64,000 nucleotides of DNA from Stenotrophomonas maltophilia (lineage in GTDB: Bacteria; Pseudomonadota; Gammaproteobacteria; Xanthomonadales; Xanthomonadaceae). The notes beneath the pieces are model-generated. The model saw nothing but the letters and a program-made list of their open reading frames with translations, did not search any database and was not told the origin of the DNA. Numbering within the stretch: position 1 is the stretch's first letter; each line of letters begins with the position of its first letter. The stretch lies in contig NZ_NEQV01000005.1 of the NCBI RefSeq assembly GCF_002799245.1, positions 457,474 to 521,473 of the forward strand, written 5' to 3'. Positions 9,547 to 19,404 of the stretch are shown here, piece after piece. The translations under genes were made by a program, and so were the position numbers.

Positions 9547-10647
9547 ATGGGAAGCAATAGGGCTCATAACGAAGTGATCGCAAAGAAGGCGGCTGATGCA
9601 GAGCAGATGCTGCACTCGATTCTATTTGGAGAGGTCGAGGCAGAAGATATTCGCGATGACCAGATTCTGGCCGTGGCTTTGAATGGCGAGTTCTGCGGAT
9701 CGTGCGACGCATGCTATGAAGCAGAGTTCATGTTCCGCCAGATTCATGGTCTGAAAAGGGGGTTGGACAAGCGGGTCGCTGCCAGCGCGCTGACGGATTG
9801 GAAGCGCGCGACGGCGACTGACCAGGCGATGTACGCGCTTAGAATTGCGGAACCAGCTCGTTTTGAAAGGACGAGAGTTGAACCATCTGGAAGGCTTTAC
9901 TACCTTGACCAGAACATCCTTTCGCTGGCGCAGAGGGATGCCAGCCTGCACCGCGCATTGCTCCATGCGAAAGGGAGCGGTGAGGTTCGGTTTGTTCACA
10001 GTCCCTCGCATCTGGAAGAGATCGCAAAGATCGAAGCAGAACAGGATCGTGAAACTCATGTCGAGTTTCTCGAGGCGCTGAGTGATGAGGTGAGTCTACA
10101 GCCGAATGATGGCAGTGATTCGATCGTGCTTTTCCATGAGCCTCTGCGTATCACGCTCAAGAGAGTCATGGCGACGATTGATGCAAGCAAAGCCATTGAG
10201 CAGACGAAGCTGCTTGGGCCCGATGTGCAGAGATTTGAGTTCCCGGAGTATCTGGAAGAGAGTGGATTCAATCGAAGCCGTTTGAATCAATCTACGGGCA
10301 TCTTTGATGCGCTGACAGATCAGGAGTTTGCGAAGCTTGTGGCTTTGAGCGCTCCAGCGTCCACATCCAAGGACTATTTCAAGGGACGGTGGATGCATTC
10401 GGAAGTTCGCAGCATCGTTTATTCACTCCATAACGCGATGGACGTTATGGGTTACAAATGTGACAAAAGCGAGCGCAAGCTGAGGAGCAGCATTCATGAT
10501 GTTGAGCACCTCATCTATGCCTCAAGTTGCTCGGTCTTTGTCACGAGAGATGGGAATCTGCGACACAGGGCTCGCGAGATATTCGACTTCATGGGGCGGA
10601 GCATTTCGGTGCTTGATGATAAGGAGCTGCTGGCCTCCATTCAGTGA
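9547..10647 (+). CDS. PIN-like domain protein of foreign base composition between rpfC and rpfF
   Basis: A 366-residue protein I do not recognise as a named family. The C-terminal two thirds look like a PIN-like metal-dependent nuclease: an early Asp in RLYYLDQNILSLA (D121), HSPSHLEEIAKIE (E158/E159), and a late block SSIHDVEHLIYASSCSVFVTRD with D318, H321 and D335. That spacing and the FVTRD strand recur in PIN proteins of phage-defence and toxin type. The N-terminal part has C50, C53 and C56 in a CxxCxxC spacing, which could bind metal. GC and codon use (many gat, gaa, aag, ttt) are visibly lower than in the flanking rpf genes, pointing to recent transfer. ggag (9534-9537) precedes the ATG. 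No antitoxin partner is seen. Role unknown: RNase toxin or defence nuclease is inference. Confidence 0.7.
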   Translation: MGSNRAHNEVIAKKAADAEQMLHSILFGEVEAEDIRDDQILAVALNGEFCGSCDACYEAEFMFRQIHGLKRGLDKRVAASALTDWKRATATDQAMYALRIAEPARFERTRVEPSGRLYYLDQNILSLAQRDASLHRALLHAKGSGEVRFVHSPSHLEEIAKIEAEQDRETHVEFLEALSDEVSLQPNDGSDSIVLFHEPLRITLKRVMATIDASKAIEQTKLLGPDVQRFEFPEYLEESGFNRSRLNQSTGIFDALTDQEFAKLVALSAPASTSKDYFKGRWMHSEVRSIVYSLHNAMDVMGYKCDKSERKLRSSIHDVEHLIYASSCSVFVTRDGNLRHRAREIFDFMGRSISVLDDKELLASIQ

Positions 10648-10684
10648 ATGGCGCTTGGCCAGGCTGTCGACTGGCCAATGGGAC

Positions 10685-10712
10685 AAAAAAAGCCCGGTGG
10701 CCAACCGGGCTT
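10685..10712 (-). terminator. rpfF transcription terminator
   Basis: Read on the minus strand, an 8-bp GC-rich stem (agcccggt / accgggct) is followed by a run of seven T. It lies 27 bp past the rpfF stop. On the plus strand no T-run follows, so it serves rpfF rather than the PIN-like gene. Confidence 0.85.
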
Positions 10713-10738
10713 GAACCCATCCTGGGGGAGGGGGTGAA

Positions 10739-11611
10739 TCAGGCCGCGTCGAGACTGGCGCGACGGGTCTGGGCCTTGATCAGGCGATCCATGGTGCGCA
10801 GCGAGCGGTCGCCGAGGGCCAGGGCGGAATCGACCCATACCTTGGTGATCTCCAGCAGTTCGTCGTAGCTGACCGGCTGGGCAATGCCGCGTGCGGCGTT
10901 CATCGCCAGGTAGGACTGCGGGGTGCGCTGCTGCTGGCGGATCAGTTCTTCGACCGCCGCGCGGCCTTCGCCCTTCTTCACCAGCACGTCGACCACGCCC
11001 ATCGCATGCATCTCCTCGGCGCTGTAGACCCGGCCGTCGAGGATGATCTTCTCGGCCAGATGCGGAGACACCCGGCGGCACAGGAAGGAATAGGCGCCCA
11101 TGCCCGGGAACAGCCCGAACAGCACCTCCGGCAGGCCCAGGCCGCTGCCTTCTTCGGCGACGATGGTGTGGCAGGCCAGCGCCATTTCCAGGCCGCCACC
11201 GAGGGCGTCGCCCTGGATCAGGGCGATCGAACGGACATCGCCGCCGAACCCGGTATGCAGGTGGTGCACCCCCTCCACGCAGCGCTGGGCGTAGTTCAGC
11301 AGCAGGTCGCGGTTGCCCTCGCGGATCAGGCGGGTGAACAGGTCCAGGTCGCCGCCCAGGTTATAAGCGACAGCATCGGAGGCCAGCACGAAGTGCCTCA
11401 GGGTTCCGCTGTGACGCTCGGCGGGGTTGCGGGTGATGGCCGCCATGTAGCTCCACATCTCGTCGAGCATGTCCTTGCGGCAGCAGGGACGGATGCCGGT
11501 AGCGGCATCGGCATGCATGAACAGCCAGTGCGCGGCGCCTTCGGCACTGTTTTCGGTACGGATGGTGGCAAAAGGCGAGCCGCTTGAGGGCAGCTTTTCG
11601 ATGGTACTCAT
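10739..11611 (-). CDS. rpfF: DSF synthase (enoyl-CoA hydratase/crotonase fold)
   Basis: A 290-residue crotonase-fold enzyme that makes DSF (cis-11-methyl-2-dodecenoic acid) from acyl-ACP. The two catalytic glutamates of the RpfF family are present: E142 in GGGLEMALACHTIVAE and E162 in GLGLPEVLFGLFPGMGAYS. The oxyanion-hole strand is SIALIQGDALGGG. The N-terminal 35-40 residues, where S. maltophilia RpfF variants differ, begin MSTIEKLPSSGSPFATIR. It converges on rpfC across the inserted PIN-like gene and ends at a strong terminator. rpfB lies upstream on the same strand with a 161-bp gap and its own terminator, so rpfF probably has a separate promoter. Confidence 0.95.
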   Translation of the reverse strand: MSTIEKLPSSGSPFATIRTENSAEGAAHWLFMHADAATGIRPCCRKDMLDEMWSYMAAITRNPAERHSGTLRHFVLASDAVAYNLGGDLDLFTRLIREGNRDLLLNYAQRCVEGVHHLHTGFGGDVRSIALIQGDALGGGLEMALACHTIVAEEGSGLGLPEVLFGLFPGMGAYSFLCRRVSPHLAEKIILDGRVYSAEEMHAMGVVDVLVKKGEGRAAVEELIRQQQRTPQSYLAMNAARGIAQPVSYDELLEITKVWVDSALALGDRSLRTMDRLIKAQTRRASLDAA

Positions 11612-11717
11612 GGAAGGGTCCTCGGCATGCGGCCCGCAGTGTCAGGTGGGTGGCCGGCGGGCCGGACGGTCCACACACGCGGCGATGCTACACCGCATCC
11701 GGGGCCCCGCATGCGAA

Positions 11718-11747
11718 AGGGCCCGGGACGTTTCCGCCCCGGGCCCT
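11718..11747 (-). terminator. Probable rpfB terminator
   Basis: On the minus strand a stem of about 10 bp (agggcccggg-type arms around cggaaacg) is followed by a short T-run (ttt). It lies about 25 bp beyond the rpfB stop. Confidence 0.65.
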
Positions 11748-11772
11748 GTGTCGTTCAATTTGCCGGAAACCC

Positions 11773-13449
11773 CTACTGCGCGGGGGTGTCGCGGAGTTCG
11801 CGGCGGAGGATCTTGCCGACATTGGTCTTCGGCAGTTCCTTCCGGAATTCAACGATCTTGGGGTGCTTGTAGCCGGTCAGGTTGGCCCGGGCATGCTCCT
11901 TGACCATTTCCGCGGTCAGGTTCGGGTCCTTCTTCACGATGACCACTTTCACCACTTCGCCGGACTTCTCGTCCGGCACGCCGACCGCGGCCACTTCCAG
12001 CACGCCCGGCATCATCGCGATCACGTCCTCGACTTCATTCGGGTACACGTTGAAGCCGGACACCAGGATCATGTCCTTCTTGCGGTCGACGATGTAGAAG
12101 AAGCCCTGTTCATCCATCTTCGCCATGTCGCCGGTGTGCAGCCAGCCGTCGGCGTCGATGGCCTTGGCGGTTTCCTCCGGGCGCTGCCAGTAGCCCTTCA
12201 TCACCTGCGGGCCCTTGATGCAGAGTTCGCCAACCTCGCCCAGCGGCAGGATGTTGCTGTTGTCATCCTTGATGCAGGCATCGGTGGACGGAATCGGCAG
12301 GCCGATCGAACCGTTGTACTCGGTCAGGGTGAGCGGGTTGATGCAGGCCGCCGGCGAGGTCTCGGTCAGGCCATAGGCCTCGACCAGGGTCACGCCGGTG
12401 ACCTTCTTCCAGCGCTCGGCCACGGCGCGCTGCACGGCCATGCCGCCACCCAGGGTGACCTTCAGCGAGGAGAAGTCGACCGTGTCGAAGCCGGGGGTGT
12501 TGAGCAGGCCGTTGAACAGCGTGTTGACACCGGTGATGGCGGTGAAGCGCACCGACTTGAGCTCCTTGACGAAGCCCTTCATGTCGCGCGGGTTGGTGAT
12601 CAGGTGGTTGCAGCCACCGAACTTCATGAAGACCAGGCCGTTCGCCGTCAGTGCGAAGATGTGGTAAAGCGGCAGGGCGGTGATGATCCACTCCTTGCCC
12701 ATCTCGATGCCCGACGCACCGATCCAGGCCGAGGCCTGCTGCATGTTGGCGATCAGGTTGCGGTTGGTCAGCATCGCTCCCTTGGCCACACCGGTGGTGC
12801 CGCCGGTGTACTGCAGGAACGCAATGTCATCGTGGTCGATCTCGACCTTGGGCAGGCTGTGGCGGCTGCCGAGCTTGAGCGCCTGGCGGAAGCGCACCGC
12901 GCCCTTGAGATGGTAGTTGGGCACCATCTTCTTGATGTACTTCAGCACGAAGTTGACGATCACGCCCTTGCCGCCGAGGAGGTCGCCCAGGCCGGTGGTG
13001 ATCACGTGCTTGACCGGCGTATCGGCGATGACCTGCTCGACGGTGTCGCCGAAGTTGTCGACCACCACCAGTGCGGTCACGCCGGCATCGACCAGCTGGT
13101 GCTTGAGCTCGCGGGCGGTGTACAGCGGGTTGACGTTGACCACGGTCAGGCCGGCGCGCAGCACGCCGAAGGTGGCCACCGGGTACTGCAGGCAGTTGGG
13201 CATCATCAGGGCGACGCGGTCACCCTTCTTGAGCTTGAGCTCACCCAGCAGGTAGGCCGCGAACTGTTCGACCAGCGCGTCGGTCTCGCCATAGGTGAGG
13301 ACCTTGCCGAAGCTGGAGTAGGCGGGACGGTCGCGGAATTTCGCGACGGAAGCGTCGAAGACCGAAGCTACCGAATGGAACTCGTTGACGTCGATCTCGG
13401 CGGGAACGCCTTTCGGATAGCTCTGCAGCCAGGGACGATCCAGACTCAT
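11773..13449 (-). CDS. rpfB: Long-chain fatty acyl-CoA ligase of the DSF locus
   Basis: A 558-residue AMP-forming acyl-CoA synthetase. The AMP-binding signature is [19 protein letters not shown]. Further motifs are [10 protein letters not shown], the [24 protein letters not shown] block, and a C-terminal lysine in [12 protein letters not shown]. RpfB activates free fatty acids and in Xanthomonas is implicated in DSF turnover and recycling. The start MSLDRPW at 13449 has a strong Shine-Dalgarno (ggaggg on the minus strand), while the longer frame to 13575 has none and would be atypical. Length matches Xanthomonas RpfB (about 560). Confidence 0.95.
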   Translation of the reverse strand: MSLDRPWLQSYPKGVPAEIDVNEFHSVASVFDASVAKFRDRPAYSSFGKVLTYGETDALVEQFAAYLLGELKLKKGDRVALMMPNCLQYPVATFGVLRAGLTVVNVNPLYTARELKHQLVDAGVTALVVVDNFGDTVEQVIADTPVKHVITTGLGDLLGGKGVIVNFVLKYIKKMVPNYHLKGAVRFRQALKLGSRHSLPKVEIDHDDIAFLQYTGGTTGVAKGAMLTNRNLIANMQQASAWIGASGIEMGKEWIITALPLYHIFALTANGLVFMKFGGCNHLITNPRDMKGFVKELKSVRFTAITGVNTLFNGLLNTPGFDTVDFSSLKVTLGGGMAVQRAVAERWKKVTGVTLVEAYGLTETSPAACINPLTLTEYNGSIGLPIPSTDACIKDDNSNILPLGEVGELCIKGPQVMKGYWQRPEETAKAIDADGWLHTGDMAKMDEQGFFYIVDRKKDMILVSGFNVYPNEVEDVIAMMPGVLEVAAVGVPDEKSGEVVKVVIVKKDPNLTAEMVKEHARANLTGYKHPKIVEFRKELPKTNVGKILRRELRDTPAQ

Positions 13450-13575
13450 ATTCCCCCTCCAGGAATCGTGATGTTTTAGGTTCCGGCCCTGAGCGTATCG
13501 ACAATGGCCGGTCATTGCAGCATACCCCGCCGTAGGGAAAACGCGAAGAGGGGTTCGCGGAGGCTGCAACGGCAA

Positions 13576-13646
13576 GTGCCGACCTGGGTCGGCACGGGAT
13601 TGCGAGGGCTGGCCGTGGAGGAGTGCCCACCGAGGTGGGCACCTAC
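13576..13646 (-). repeat. GTAG palindrome pair between rpfB and betA
   Basis: Two hairpins, 13576-13595 (gtgccgacctgggtcggcac) and 13623-13646 (ending in ctac, i.e. GTAG on the minus strand), form one REP dimer. The rest of the gap 13450-13684 holds only the rpfB leader. Confidence 0.75.
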
Positions 13647-13684
13647 CGGTGTGGGGCGATGCGTCGGCCGAGGGACTGCCTGCG

Positions 13685-15367
13685 TCAGCCCTGCTTGCGT
13701 ACCGGAGCGCCGTTGGCCTTGTAGTACGGCGCGGTGCTGCGGGCCAGCGGGGTGCGGCCGCGGATCACGTCGGCCAGCTTCTCGGCCATCATGATGGTCG
13801 GCGCGTTGAGGTTGCCGGTCACCACCTGCGGCATGATCGAGGCATCGACGATGCGCAGGCCTTCCAGGCCGTGCACGCGGCCCTGGCCGTCAACCACCGC
13901 CATCGGGTCATCGGCATGGCCCATCTTGTTCGAGCACGACGGGTGGTAGGCGGTCTCAGCATGCTCGCGCACGAATGCATCGATCTGCGCATCGGTCTGC
14001 AGCGCGCTGCCCGGGGAGATCTCGCGACCGCTGTACGGTGCCAATGCCGGCTGCGCGAAGATCTCGCGGGTGATGCGGATCGCCGCACGGAATTCGCGCC
14101 AGTCCTGGTCGTGCGACATGTAGTTGAACAGGATGCTGGGATGTTCGCGCGGGTCCTTCGAGCGCACATGGATGCGGCCGCGGCTGGGCGAGCGCATCGA
14201 ACCGACGTGCATCTGGAAGCTGTGCGCCTTGATCGGGTTGGAGCCGTTGTAATTGATCGCCACCGGCAGGAAGTGGTACTGCAGGTTCGGCCAGTCGAAT
14301 TCGGCATCGCTGCGGATGAAGCCGCCGGCCTCGAACTGGTTGCTGGCGCCGATGCCGGTGCCCAGGAACAGCCACTCCGCACCGATGGCCGGCTGGTTGT
14401 ACAGCTTCAGTGCCGGAGCCAGCGACACCGGCTTCTTGCACTCGTACTGCAGGTACATCTCCAGGTGGTCCTGCAGGTTGGCGCCGACGCCCGGCAGGTG
14501 GTGCACCAGGTCGATGTCCAGGCTGCGCAGCAGATCGGCCGGGCCGACGCCGGAGCGCTGCAGGATCTGCGGCGAGGCGATGGCGCCGCCGCACAGCAGC
14601 ACTTCGCGGCGGGCGGTGGCACGCTGCGGCTGCTCGTTGTGCAGCCACTGCACGCCCACCGCACGCTTGCCCGAGAACAGGATGCGGTCGGTCAGCGCGT
14701 GGGTGACGATGGTCAGGTTCGGGCGTGGCTTGGCCAGGTCCAGGTAGCCGCGCGCGGTGCTGGAGCGACGGCCCTTCGGGGTGACCGTGCGGTCCATCGG
14801 GCCGAAGCCTTCCTGCTGGTAGCCGTTGAGGTCGTCGGTGCGCGGGTAGCCGGCCTGCACGCCGGCTTCGACCATCGCCGCGAACAGCTCGTTGTTGCCG
14901 GCCTTGGGCGTGGTCACGCGCAGCGGGCCTTCGCCACCGTGGTAGTCATTGGCGCCGATATCGCGGGTTTCCGCCTTGCGGAAGTACGGCAGGCAGTCCA
15001 GGTAGGTCCAGTCTTCCAGGCCCGGCATGCTGGCCCAGTTGTCGTAGTCCATCGCGTTGCCGCGGATGTAGCACATGCCGTTGATCAGCGACGAACCGCC
15101 CAGGCCCTTGCCGCGACCGCAGTCCATGCGGCGGTTGTTCATGAAGGGCTCGGGATCGGTCTTGTAAGCCCAGTTGTAGCGCTTTCCCTGCAGCGGGAAG
15201 GCCAGCGCCGCCGGCATCTGGGTACGGAAGTCGAGCCGGTAGTCCGGGCCACCGGCTTCCAGCAGCAGCACGCTGACATCGGCATCTTCGGTGAGGCGGG
15301 TGGCCAGCACGTTGCCGGCCGAACCGGCGCCGATGATGATGTAGTCGTACTCGTTGTGGGTGCTCAT
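13685..15367 (-). CDS. betA: Choline dehydrogenase (FAD, GMC family)
   Basis: A 560-residue GMC oxidoreductase. The N-terminal FAD-binding motif is [13 protein letters not shown], followed by [19 protein letters not shown] (GMC signature 1) and [17 protein letters not shown] (signature 2). The C-terminal active-site region has [10 protein letters not shown] and the [16 protein letters not shown] block. It oxidises choline to betaine aldehyde at the inner membrane. It lies 101 bp downstream of betB in the order betI-betB-betA, the common proteobacterial arrangement. Start at 15367 has ggagac on the minus strand. Confidence 0.95.
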   Translation of the reverse strand: MSTHNEYDYIIIGAGSAGNVLATRLTEDADVSVLLLEAGGPDYRLDFRTQMPAALAFPLQGKRYNWAYKTDPEPFMNNRRMDCGRGKGLGGSSLINGMCYIRGNAMDYDNWASMPGLEDWTYLDCLPYFRKAETRDIGANDYHGGEGPLRVTTPKAGNNELFAAMVEAGVQAGYPRTDDLNGYQQEGFGPMDRTVTPKGRRSSTARGYLDLAKPRPNLTIVTHALTDRILFSGKRAVGVQWLHNEQPQRATARREVLLCGGAIASPQILQRSGVGPADLLRSLDIDLVHHLPGVGANLQDHLEMYLQYECKKPVSLAPALKLYNQPAIGAEWLFLGTGIGASNQFEAGGFIRSDAEFDWPNLQYHFLPVAINYNGSNPIKAHSFQMHVGSMRSPSRGRIHVRSKDPREHPSILFNYMSHDQDWREFRAAIRITREIFAQPALAPYSGREISPGSALQTDAQIDAFVREHAETAYHPSCSNKMGHADDPMAVVDGQGRVHGLEGLRIVDASIMPQVVTGNLNAPTIMMAEKLADVIRGRTPLARSTAPYYKANGAPVRKQG

Positions 15368-15468
15368 GGGTGTCTCCTGCAGGCCGGGGCGCGCTGCATG
15401 CAGGCGTCCCGGCGGAATGTCGGATCGGCGCGGTGGCCGGACGTTGGGGCGTGCTCGCGGCGCGCCGG

Positions 15469-16941
15469 TCAGAACACGCTGGCGTAGTCGCCCAGCTCGA
15501 CCTGCACCGACTTGATGCGGGTGTAGTGGCCGAGGGTGGAGATGCCGTTCTCGCGGCCGACGCCGGATTCCTTGTAGCCACCCACCGGCATTTCGGCCGG
15601 CGATTCACCCCAGGTGTTGATCCAGCAGATGCCGGCTTCCAGGCGGTGGATGATGCGGTGGGCGCGGCTGACGTCCTTGCTGACCACGCCGGCGGCGAGG
15701 CCGAAGGTGGTGTCGTTGGCGCGGCGGATCACTTCTTCTTCGTCGTCGTAGGCGAGGATGCTCATCACCGGCCCGAAGATCTCTTCCCGGACAATCGTCA
15801 TGTCATCGCGGCAGTCGGAGAACACGGTCGGCAGCACATAGGCGCCATTGGCCAGTGCGCCCTCGGTGGCACGGCCACCGCCGGTCAGCAGGCGGGCACC
15901 TTCGGCCTTGCCACTTTCGATGTAGCGCAGCACGTTTTCCATGTGCGGGAAGCTGGTCAGCGGGCCGAAGTTGGTCTCGGCGGCCATCGGGTCGCCGATG
16001 CGGATGCGCTTGACGCGCTCGACGACAGCGGCCTCGAATGCGGCCAGCATGCTGCGCGGCACGAACACGCGGGTGCCGTTGGTGCAGACCTGGCCGGAAC
16101 TGAAGAAGTTGGCCATCACCGCGATGTCGGCGGCGCGGTCCAGGTCGGCGTCATCGCAGATCACCAGCGGCGACTTCCCGCCCAGCTCCATGGTCACTTC
16201 CTTCAGCGACGAGGACGCGGCACTGGCCATCACCTTCTTGCCGGTGGCGACGCCGCCGGTGAAGGAGATCTTCTCGATCACCGGGTGCTCGGTCAGCCAC
16301 TGGCCGATCTCGCGGCCCGGGCCCTGCACGACGTTGAACACGCCGGCCGGCACGCCGGCTTCGGTGTAGATCTCGGCCAGCCTGATCGCGGTCAGCGGGG
16401 TCACTTCGGAGGGCTTGAACACCATCGCGTTGCCGGCAGCCAGGGCCGGGGCCGACTTCCACATGGCGATCTGGATCGGGTAGTTCCAGGCGCCGATGCC
16501 GGCAACCACGCCCAGCGGCTCGCGGCGGGTGTAGAAGAAGCTCGACTCGCGCAGCGGCAGCTGGATGCCCTCGATGGCGGTGGCCAGGCCGGCGTAGTAC
16601 TCGACCACGTCGGCACCGGTGACGATGTCCACGGTGGTGGTCTCGGCCAGCGCCTTGCCGGTGTCCAGGGTTTCCAGGTGTGCCAGTTCGTCGTTGCGCT
16701 CGCGCAGGATCTCGACGGCACGGCGCAGGATGCGCGAACGCTCCATGGCGGTCATCGCAGCCCACACCTTCTGGCCTTCGGCCGCGCTCTGCACGGCGCG
16801 TTCGACGTCGGCCTGGCTGGCGACCTGGACTTCGGCGAGGACTTCACCGGTGGCCGGGTTGACGGTCTTGAAGGTCTTGCCGCTGGTGGCATCGACCCGC
16901 TGGCCGTGGATGTAGAGCTGTTGGACGGGCAGGGCGGTCAT
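15469..16941 (-). CDS. betB: Betaine aldehyde dehydrogenase
   Basis: A 490-residue NAD(P)-dependent aldehyde dehydrogenase, the family's usual length. The catalytic Glu is in [13 protein letters not shown] and the nucleophile Cys in [16 protein letters not shown]. The C-terminal [15 protein letters not shown] block is typical of BetB. It converts betaine aldehyde to glycine betaine, an osmoprotectant. It sits between betI (39 bp upstream) and betA (101 bp downstream), so the three are probably one transcript repressed by BetI. Confidence 0.95.
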   Translation of the reverse strand: MTALPVQQLYIHGQRVDATSGKTFKTVNPATGEVLAEVQVASQADVERAVQSAAEGQKVWAAMTAMERSRILRRAVEILRERNDELAHLETLDTGKALAETTTVDIVTGADVVEYYAGLATAIEGIQLPLRESSFFYTRREPLGVVAGIGAWNYPIQIAMWKSAPALAAGNAMVFKPSEVTPLTAIRLAEIYTEAGVPAGVFNVVQGPGREIGQWLTEHPVIEKISFTGGVATGKKVMASAASSSLKEVTMELGGKSPLVICDDADLDRAADIAVMANFFSSGQVCTNGTRVFVPRSMLAAFEAAVVERVKRIRIGDPMAAETNFGPLTSFPHMENVLRYIESGKAEGARLLTGGGRATEGALANGAYVLPTVFSDCRDDMTIVREEIFGPVMSILAYDDEEEVIRRANDTTFGLAAGVVSKDVSRAHRIIHRLEAGICWINTWGESPAEMPVGGYKESGVGRENGISTLGHYTRIKSVQVELGDYASVF

Positions 16942-16980
16942 GGGGCGTACTCCTTGGAAGGGGGCGGGGTGCTGAAGCGC

Positions 16981-17571
16981 TTATAGCGCGACAGCCTGCA
17001 ACTGGAAGTCGATGTAGCCGTAAGCGATGCGCCGGGACTTCTCGGCATTGAACTGGCCGCCGACCAGGCTGCCGCGCAGCCACAGGCCGTCGATCATCGC
17101 GGCCAGGCCGCGCGCGGCCAGGCGGGCCTGCGGGTGGGGCAGCAGGCGGTTGAACTGGTGGCACAGGTTGGAGAACAGGCGCTGGTCGTTGGCGCGCTGC
17201 AGGCGGGCCAGTTCAGGCTGGTGCATGCTCGCCGCCCAGAAGGTGAGCCAGACGCGCATCGCGGTGCCGTTGATCTGGCTGTCGTCGAAGTTGCCATCGA
17301 CGATGGCGCGCAACTGGTCGCGCGGGTCGTCGCCGACCTCGGCACGGTAGCGGGCAACCGCCTCCTTCAGCTCGCGCAGGATCTGCCGCATTGCAGCATT
17401 GAGCAGGCCGTCCTTGTCGCCGAAGTAGTGGGCGACGATGCCGCTGGACAGCCCTGCCTTCTTCGCGATGGTGGCGACGGTCGCATCGGCCATGCCGATC
17501 TCGTCGATGGTCTGGAAAGTGGCCCGGATCAGCTGTTCGCGCCGTACCGGTTCCACGCCTTTCTTCGGCAT
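16981..17571 (-). CDS. betI: Choline-responsive TetR-family repressor
   Basis: A 196-residue TetR regulator, close to E. coli BetI (195). The N-terminal helix-turn-helix spans VATIAKKAGLSSGIVAHYFGDKDGLL, and the MPKKGVEPVRREQLI start is typical of BetI. The ATG at 17571 is preceded by ggaga on the minus strand; the longer frame to 17643 would run into the operator. BetI represses bet genes and releases DNA when choline is present. A near-perfect 28-bp palindrome lies 53 bp upstream, between betI and divergent betT. Confidence 0.93.
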   Translation of the reverse strand: MPKKGVEPVRREQLIRATFQTIDEIGMADATVATIAKKAGLSSGIVAHYFGDKDGLLNAAMRQILRELKEAVARYRAEVGDDPRDQLRAIVDGNFDDSQINGTAMRVWLTFWAASMHQPELARLQRANDQRLFSNLCHQFNRLLPHPQARLAARGLAAMIDGLWLRGSLVGGQFNAEKSRRIAYGYIDFQLQAVAL

Positions 17572-17623
17572 TGTCTCTCCACGGATTGCGACCCGAAGGA
17601 TCGGGCTGCCCGCCATTATGCTT

Positions 17624-17651
17624 TTTATTGATTGAACGTTCAATCAATAAA
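17624..17651. promoter_or_regulatory. Candidate BetI operator
   Basis: A perfect 28-bp palindrome centred between 17637 and 17638 on AACGTT, with half-site ttattgattgaac. It lies between the divergent betI and betT genes, and its AT-rich ATTGAACGTTCAAT core resembles known BetI sites. Binding here could control both directions. Confidence 0.8.
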
Positions 17652-17741
17652 CCATAGGATGCGCTCGCGCCCCACGCCATGGGCCCGGTTTACCGGTCCG
17701 GCCCCGCCCATGTGCTCCCTCGGACTTGATGAGACGACCCC

Positions 17742-19292
17742 ATGTCTTCCCTGGCTCATCCCAAGCGTTCGCCCCTGCGCTTGAACCGTTTTGTCTTCTT
17801 CAGCTCCTCGGTGTCGATCGGCATCCTCGGGCTGCTCACCGTTCTCTATCCCGAAGGCAGCGAGCACTGGCTGCAATGGGCGCAGGCCGAAGTGTCGGCC
17901 GCGTTCGGCTGGTGGTACATGCTGCTGATCGTGCTGTGCCTGGGTTTCGTGCTGTGGCTGGCGTTCTCGCCGTACGGCCGTATCCGCCTGGGCCACAACG
18001 AGGAGTCACCGGCCTTCGGCTACGTCGCCTGGGTCTCGATGCTGTTCTCGGCCGGCATCGGCATCGCGCTGCTGTACTACGGCGCCTACGAGCCGCTGGA
18101 CCATTTCCTGCATCCGCCCGGGCAGCCCGGCGGCACCGTGGCCGCCGGCCGCGAAGCGATGGTGCTGACCTTCCTGCACTGGGGCCTGCACGGCTGGGCG
18201 CTGTACGCGCTGGTCGGCGTGGCGCTGGGCTACTTCGCCTACCGCCGCGACCTGCCGCTGGCGCTGCGCTCGGCGCTGTACCCGATCTTCGGTGAGCGCA
18301 TCCACGGCCGCATCGGCGACATGGTGGACGGCTTCGGCATCCTGGCCACGCTGATCTCGATGGTGACCAACCTCGGCATCGGCGCGCTGGTGGTGCAGTC
18401 CGGCCTGGTCTACCTGTTCCACATCCCGGATACGCCGCAGGTGCTGGTGGCGATCGTGCTGGTGATGATGGTGGTGGCCACCATCGGTGTGGTGGCCGGT
18501 GTGGAGAAGGGCATTGCCTGGTTGTCCAACCTCAACGTGCGCCTGCTGTGCGGCCTGCTGCTGTTCGTGCTGGTCACCGGCCCGACCCTGCACCTGTTCG
18601 ATGGCCTGATCCAGAACACCGGCGATTACCTCGGCGCGTTCGTGCGCAAGAGCTTCGACATGTACCTCAACGACCCGAAGGGCCGTGAGTGGATGGGGTC
18701 GTGGACGCTGTTCTACTGGGCGTGGTGGATCGCCTGGGCGCCGTTCGTCGGTCTTTTCGTGGCGCGCATCTCGCGTGGCCGCACCATCCGCGAAGTGATC
18801 ATGGGCGTGTTGCTGATCCCGCTCGGCTTCACCCTGGCCTGGCTGTCGATCTTCGGCAACACCGCCATCGACCTGGTGCTCAACCACGGCCAGGCGATCC
18901 TGGGTGACGTGGCCCAGCATGATGCGGCGATGACGCTGTTCAAGCTGCTCGAATACCTGCCCGCCGCGCCGTACGTGGCCGGTGCCGCCGTGGTGATCGG
19001 CTTCGTGCTGTTCCTGACCCCGGTCGATTCGGGCACGCTGATGATCGCCAACCTGTGCACCCGTCGCGTGGACGATGGCGTGGAAGATGGCCATGACGCG
19101 CCGATCTGGCTGCGCGTGTTCTGGGCAGCGGGCATCACCGTGGCCAGCGTCGGCCTGCTGCTGGCCGGCAACTTCAGCGCGATGCAGACGGCGGTGGTGC
19201 TGTGTGGCCTGCCGTTCTCGTTCACCCTGGCGTTCTACATGTGGGGCCTGTTGAAAGCGCTGCGCACCGACCCGGACGCGCCGCGGCGGTGA
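17742..19292 (+). CDS. betT: Choline transporter, BCCT family
   Basis: A 516-residue betaine/choline/carnitine transporter with about twelve hydrophobic segments. The BCCT signature is WTLFYWAWWIAWAPFVGLFVARIS, with the conserved tryptophans that form the substrate aromatic box. It is shorter than E. coli BetT (677) because it lacks the long cytoplasmic C-terminal tail that senses osmotic stress in that protein. It would supply choline to BetA/BetB. It is divergent from betI across the palindromic operator, so choline induction through BetI is expected. Confidence 0.93.
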   Translation: MSSLAHPKRSPLRLNRFVFFSSSVSIGILGLLTVLYPEGSEHWLQWAQAEVSAAFGWWYMLLIVLCLGFVLWLAFSPYGRIRLGHNEESPAFGYVAWVSMLFSAGIGIALLYYGAYEPLDHFLHPPGQPGGTVAAGREAMVLTFLHWGLHGWALYALVGVALGYFAYRRDLPLALRSALYPIFGERIHGRIGDMVDGFGILATLISMVTNLGIGALVVQSGLVYLFHIPDTPQVLVAIVLVMMVVATIGVVAGVEKGIAWLSNLNVRLLCGLLLFVLVTGPTLHLFDGLIQNTGDYLGAFVRKSFDMYLNDPKGREWMGSWTLFYWAWWIAWAPFVGLFVARISRGRTIREVIMGVLLIPLGFTLAWLSIFGNTAIDLVLNHGQAILGDVAQHDAAMTLFKLLEYLPAAPYVAGAAVVIGFVLFLTPVDSGTLMIANLCTRRVDDGVEDGHDAPIWLRVFWAAGITVASVGLLLAGNFSAMQTAVVLCGLPFSFTLAFYMWGLLKALRTDPDAPRR

Positions 19293-19367
19293 GCGGGCAT
19301 CCGGTGGCCATCCCGATGCCGCCGTTGATGCAGTAGAGCCAGGCCATGCCTGGCTGCGATGAAGCAG

Positions 19368-19404
19368 AAAGGGCCGGATCCGCGAGGATCCGGCCCTTCT
19401 TCTT
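19368..19404 (+). terminator. betT terminator
   Basis: A 13-bp stem (aagggccggatcc and its complement) with a gcga loop, followed by cttcttctt. It lies 75 bp after betT. A small GTAG hairpin (19333-19354) precedes it. Confidence 0.75.
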
